A DNA stretch of 64,000 nucleotides from Luteolibacter rhizosphaerae (GTDB lineage Bacteria; Verrucomicrobiota; Verrucomicrobiia; Verrucomicrobiales; Akkermansiaceae). The notes beneath the pieces are model-generated. The model was not told the DNA's origin and did no database searches. It was given only the letters and a program-made list of their open reading frames with translations. The stretch is from the NCBI RefSeq assembly GCF_025950095.1, contig NZ_JAPDDR010000004.1:1-64000 (forward strand). Reading direction: 5' to 3'. Positions 60,756 to 64,000 of this stretch are shown in pieces; within the stretch, counting starts at the first letter, position 1, and each line of letters starts with the position of its first letter. The translations under genes were made by a program, and so were the position numbers.

Positions 60756-60793
60756 CGGCGGGAAGACTTATCAGCGGCGGTGCCGACGGCTGG

Positions 60794-60832
60794 AAGCATC
60801 CCAAAACTGCGACTTTCTGGCAAGGGATGCTT
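60794..60832. repeat. Perfect 9-bp inverted repeat upstream of dprA
   Basis: AAGCATCCC (60794-60802) and GGGATGCTT (60824-60832) with a 21-base spacer, 39 bases upstream of the dprA start. It lies in the 230-base gap between dprA and the truncated GH18-like gene. Operator or mRNA leader hairpin are both possible. Nothing else was recognised in the gap. Confidence 0.5.
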
Positions 60833-60985
60833 GGGCTGCGGCTGCAGGTGATACGGCCGGGAAAGTCTACCCCACATATCAGGTATTCCACGGCCTAACA
60901 AATTTCACCTACCCGTTCGTAGAGATCGCCTCGGGCAAGCTCCATTTTCGTTTACCCCCCTGACTTCAGTTACCAGAAGCCGGAG

Positions 60986-61486
60986 ATGCAGTCCCAAGAC
61001 TGCGAAACCCACAAATCCAAGATGAAGACTCAAGATTCAATCCTTGTCTCCTGGTCACGCTCCCTCCGGTCCGCTGCCCCCGGATTCCTCAGGCGCCTCT
61101 CCCGCCCCCTGCTTGTCGGGGCGGCGTTGGTAGCACTCCAACCTGCAACAGCATTGGCTTCCCGGGCGGCGCTATTCCTCAATGGGAACATGGCTACCCG
61201 CGCCGCTCTCACCACCTCCCAGATCAATGGTATCCGGTCCTCGGGATTCAACACGCTGATCATCTTCAACATGCGGGTCGCCACCAATGGCGACTTCACC
61301 TACGACGGAACCTTGTGCAGCAACGGGAACTGGGTAGGTCCTTCCGATTGGGGCCCCTTGTTCAACCAGTGCAAGGCCATGCCGTCCGGAGTCACTCGCA
61401 TCGAGCTCTGCATCGGCGGCTGGAACGACGCCAGTTTGTGGCATCGTCTTCACGGGCGATGCCACCCCATCGCACGGCTCTCATGA
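60986..61486 (+). pseudogene. Truncated GH18-like (chitinase-fold) gene
   Basis: The frame begins at ATG 60986 (or 61022) with a signal peptide ending at ALASRA. It continues with AALFLNGNMATRAALTTSQINGIRSSGFNTLIIFNMRV and RIELCIGGWNDAS, the first strands of a GH18-type barrel, where IGGW is typical. After about residue 150 it changes to an unrelated tail (LWHRLHGRCHPIARLS) and stops, so only a fifth to a third of a barrel is present and the catalytic DxxDxDxE is missing. A 7-bp hairpin (61440-61463) marks the break. The stop overlaps the next gene start (ATGA). Confidence 0.6.
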
Positions 61487-62217
61487 ACAAGTTCATTCTC
61501 GGCTGTTTCTTTCTTTGCCTGTTCGTAGCCCTCGCTGCCTTGCAACGCTCCGAGCCTCCGTCACCGGAGATCGCAACCGCCAGTGCGTCGTCTAGAACGA
61601 ATCGCCACTCTCTATCTCCGGAGACTTCATCTCGGAGGGCCACGGCGCATGAAGGGTCGCAGGATGAATCGTCCTTTCAAAGGGAAGCCCGACTCTTGAT
61701 CGAACTGCGCGAGCAGGCGGAGCAGGACCCGCCGGCGGCTTGGGCAACTGCCCTCGAGTGGCCTGAAAGAAACGGAGGCGAGCGCGACCAAGCTCTGGCT
61801 GAAGTGTGCTTCGGCATCGCGGCGCGCGATCCACAGGGGGCAATTGAAAGGGCCCGTAGTGTCGGCTTGGACAGGCAGTCCGGCGCGCTGGAAGAACGGC
61901 TCGTCCAGCAATGGGCCGCGGCCGATGCCGCCTCCGCACTCGCGTGGCTTCTTAAAGAGCCGGCGGATGAATCCCGCGATAAGCTCATGCTTCGCGTCAC
62001 CTATGTTCTCAGTCAGACCGATCCTGTGGCGGCTGCGAAGCTCGCCTTGGAAAAAATGCCTCCCGGTCCGGCGCAGGACGAAGCCGTGATGATCGTCGTC
62101 GGCCTGTGGGCCCGGAGGGATCTCCCCGCGGCAAGGACTTGGGTCGAGGAGTTTCCAGACAGCCCCTTGCAGGCGCGCGCCGCCGGCGAGTTGGAGTCGA
62201 TTGCGGGTCGGCGGTGA
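61483..62217 (+). CDS. Exported WA..D-repeat protein, short form
   Basis: 244 residues from ATG 61483. A signal/anchor segment (FILGCFFLCLFVALAAL) and a Ser/Thr/Glu-rich linker precede helical repeats with cores VCFGIAARDPQGAIERARSV, LVQQWAAADAASALAWLLKE, VLSQTDPVAAAKLALEKMP and VGLWARRDLPAARTWVEEFP. It resembles the 431-residue protein at 31325 and is probably an alpha-solenoid in the envelope. It starts inside the stop of the truncated GH18-like gene, probably a by-product of a deletion. Confidence 0.72.
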   Translation: MNKFILGCFFLCLFVALAALQRSEPPSPEIATASASSRTNRHSLSPETSSRRATAHEGSQDESSFQREARLLIELREQAEQDPPAAWATALEWPERNGGERDQALAEVCFGIAARDPQGAIERARSVGLDRQSGALEERLVQQWAAADAASALAWLLKEPADESRDKLMLRVTYVLSQTDPVAAAKLALEKMPPGPAQDEAVMIVVGLWARRDLPAARTWVEEFPDSPLQARAAGELESIAGRR

Positions 62218-62242
62218 GCGGACCGGACTCCATCCTGTTAGA

Positions 62243-63619
62243 TCAACCGTCCGCTTTCGGCCTCCATTGCATCAACTGTTCCGGGAAGGGGCAGTCGGCG
62301 CAATCGCTGGAATCCTCCAGGCAGAAGTCCGCATAGATCTGGAGCAGCGCTTGATGATGTGCGGCCTTCTTCAGCCAGGGCGCGGCAGCCTCCTCGCTGC
62401 CGAAGAGCCGGATCGCACAGCGCTTGACCTTCTCATTGCGGGCCCCTGCGGGAACCTTCAGGTAGTCGGCGAAGGCTTGGCCCTCGTGCAGCGCGAGCGG
62501 GAACAGGTGATTGGCGAGCAACTCGGTGAGCTTGTCGCCGCCAAAGAGCGCGACCGGCCGCGCCGAGTTCGTGGAGGAGAGCGTGTGGCGATGGGTCCAG
62601 AATGGATCCGCCAGCTTGGCAAGGAAGTCGCCGAGACCCTTCACATCGAGAGGTTGCGAGAAGGCCAGCTTGCGGAACTTCGACCAGTTCTTTGCTAGAG
62701 CAGCGAGTGCGGCAACCCGGCGGTGAGGATGGTTTGCCGGCCGTTGGCCCGCGGCTTTCCATGGCAGCTTGTGGGAGGATTCCCAGCGGCCCCGGGCTTT
62801 CCACCAGGTGTCCCACAAAGTTCGCAAATGCTCGCGGGTGTCAGCCGGGGCCTTCTCATGCAAATCCGGAGCCAGGAATCCAGCTGCCCCGAAAAGCAGT
62901 GCCTCCGCATCGACACCCGCCTCTCGCACCGCGCTCAGCGGCATCCGTTGCGCCAGCAAGCGCATCGGCAGCGTGTTCGCCCGGTAGCCGAGCGTCTCCG
63001 CCACCGCATGATACAGCGCCGCATCCGGACCGTGCACATCCGCCGTGCGTAGGAAGCGCGCCGCCTTCAGCCTCGCCCGGTGCGTCGCGGCTTCGAGGAT
63101 CAGCGCTGAAACCGCCACCGGCGACATCGCCGCCAGCGGATGGACGCAGCGCCCCGGCCGCGCGATCGCCGTCTCGCGCTGCGGTCGCATCAGCGCCTCT
63201 TCCAACTGCGCCGCCGTGATCGTTACCCGCGGCACCTCGCGGTGCTCATGCGTGCGGGTGAAGCTCTCTGTACCACCCGATTGAAAAACGACATGGAGCA
63301 CCGTGCTGCCGAATGCGGGGTCGGCCCCATGCCCGTGTCCCTCCCAGTCGCTGGCCCGCTGGTCCAGCTCGATTGCTCCCTGCCCGAGTTCTCCAGCGAT
63401 CTCCACGGAGGTGTGAAGGAAGTCCGGTCCGGCCGAGCGGTTCCACTCGCCGAATTGAACGATTCGCACCGCCTTCCCGGCGCCGTCCACGAAGTCGCGC
63501 CCGAATGCCCCCGCAAACCAAAGCGCCTGTAATTCCAACTCCGGCGGAAGAGGAGCACGTCCCGGCTCCGCAAGCGCGGATGCCCCGTGCACGCTATCGA
63601 GCAGTCCGCGGTAATCCAT
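62243..63619 (-). CDS. DUF2851 family protein
   Basis: 458 residues from ATG 63619; a start at 63673 would run into the upstream gene. The N-terminal nuclease-like part contains ELELQALWFAGAFGRDF, FGEWNRSAGPDFLHTSVEI and GAIELDQRASDWEGHGH, with the pattern GxDF...E(I/L)D...W..HxH of DUF2851. The C-terminus has a Cys cluster, C-x6-C-x2-C (CLEDSSDCADCPFPEQ), suggesting a metal site. The function is unknown; the N-terminal motif resembles restriction-endonuclease-like cores, which is inference. The start overlaps the upstream stop by one base. Confidence 0.8.
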   Translation of the reverse strand: MDYRGLLDSVHGASALAEPGRAPLPPELELQALWFAGAFGRDFVDGAGKAVRIVQFGEWNRSAGPDFLHTSVEIAGELGQGAIELDQRASDWEGHGHGADPAFGSTVLHVVFQSGGTESFTRTHEHREVPRVTITAAQLEEALMRPQRETAIARPGRCVHPLAAMSPVAVSALILEAATHRARLKAARFLRTADVHGPDAALYHAVAETLGYRANTLPMRLLAQRMPLSAVREAGVDAEALLFGAAGFLAPDLHEKAPADTREHLRTLWDTWWKARGRWESSHKLPWKAAGQRPANHPHRRVAALAALAKNWSKFRKLAFSQPLDVKGLGDFLAKLADPFWTHRHTLSSTNSARPVALFGGDKLTELLANHLFPLALHEGQAFADYLKVPAGARNEKVKRCAIRLFGSEEAAAPWLKKAAHHQALLQIYADFCLEDSSDCADCPFPEQLMQWRPKADG

Positions 63620-64000
63620 CACTTCTTCGGCTGTGCCGGCGGCGGGGAGGGTGGATCGATGACATTCAGCCAAGCTTGGGCCGCGACGGCTTCAGGCAGA
63701 TTCGCGTAGAGAGTCCTCGCTCCGCGCAGGATGCTGATGGCGGAATCATTCCGCCCGCCCGCGCGGTCGATCGCGGCGATGTGGAGGTCCATCCGCAGGC
63801 GGTCGGGAGCGGCGGTGTAGTAGACCTTGGCGCGCTGGAAATCCACGGCCGCTTCCGCCGTCATCCGTTGCTCCGTCTTCATGAGCCCGAGGCTCTCCAT
63901 GATCACGCCGCTCTTCAGCCGGTCCGCACCCTCCCGCAGCATGGCATCGAGCTGGCGCGGATCGTTCTGCCAGCGCATCGTGGCCAGTCGGATGGCGCGA
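63619..64000 (-). CDS. Partial TPR-like protein
   Basis: At least 126 codons, running off the right edge with no stop in frame; the true start lies outside. The visible part is helical with a TPR-like rhythm (MESLGLMKTEQRMTAEAAVDFQRAKVYYTAAPDRLRMDLHIAAIDRAGGRNDSAISILRGARTLY) and a Pro-rich end (DPPSPPPAQPKK). It is translationally coupled to the DUF2851 gene downstream, by a one-base stop/start overlap. No family is named. Confidence 0.6.
   Translation of the reverse strand, partial: RAIRLATMRWQNDPRQLDAMLREGADRLKSGVIMESLGLMKTEQRMTAEAAVDFQRAKVYYTAAPDRLRMDLHIAAIDRAGGRNDSAISILRGARTLYANLPEAVAAQAWLNVIDPPSPPPAQPKK

Overview
The window is 64 kb of high-GC, gene-dense bacterial chromosome. I infer a member of the Verrucomicrobiota, close to the Luteolibacter/Haloferula type of Verrucomicrobiae. 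Pointers are a ThuA / membrane-bound-dehydrogenase / cytochrome c fusion of the Planctomycetes-Verrucomicrobia kind, an iduronate-type sulfatase, a Ser/Thr kinase with a linked ECF sigma factor, FG-GAP and surface-type calcium-loop proteins, and 'WA..D' repeat proteins. Family names come from motif recognition only. No rRNA, tRNA, CRISPR array, transposase or phage gene was recognised.

Left part (0-11 kb), mostly + strand: the end of an AbrB/MazE-like protein, a TPR lipoprotein, a VOC protein, a GH127 beta-L-arabinofuranosidase, an exported unknown, an SRPBCC protein and two tandem gamma-glutamylcyclotransferases (one fused to three membrane helices). Then come psd (minus) and a system II cytochrome c maturation operon (lipoprotein, ResB, CcsA/ResC).

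Middle-left (11-31 kb): an SGNH hydrolase; a small cluster with a GRDP-like protein next to a TIGR04222-like membrane protein with a Gly/Cys tail, bracketed by two paralogous small lipoproteins, one of them frameshifted; a frameshifted class C-type serine hydrolase; a LacI / sugar isomerase / hemL run; a kinase-sigma pair; a sulfatase; a C25-like peptidase; and a DUF2383-DUF1737-PfpI stress-type operon.

Middle-right (31-49 kb): a repeat protein behind a duplicated operator-like motif, nagZ, topB, lnt, the ThuA/dehydrogenase fusion with a divergent PAS-AraC regulator, a DsbD-N-like protein and a redoxin, a BlaR1/BlaI-type pair with a divergent lipoprotein, and two unknown lipoproteins.

Right part (49-64 kb), mostly minus strand: glnD, a metzincin protease whose gene is flanked by two clusters of DnaA-box-like repeats, a DUF6172 protein, a Prc-type protease, a sigma factor with a fused membrane segment, an FG-GAP protein, two membrane proteins, dprA, a truncated GH18-like gene, a DUF2851 protein and a partial tetratricopeptide-like gene.

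The most unusual signals are the two DnaA-box-like clusters (52.07 and 53.4 kb), the Gly/Cys-tailed membrane protein with its partner, two adjacent frameshifted genes, several REP/BIME-like hairpins at gene ends, and an apparent reversal of strand G/C bias across the window.
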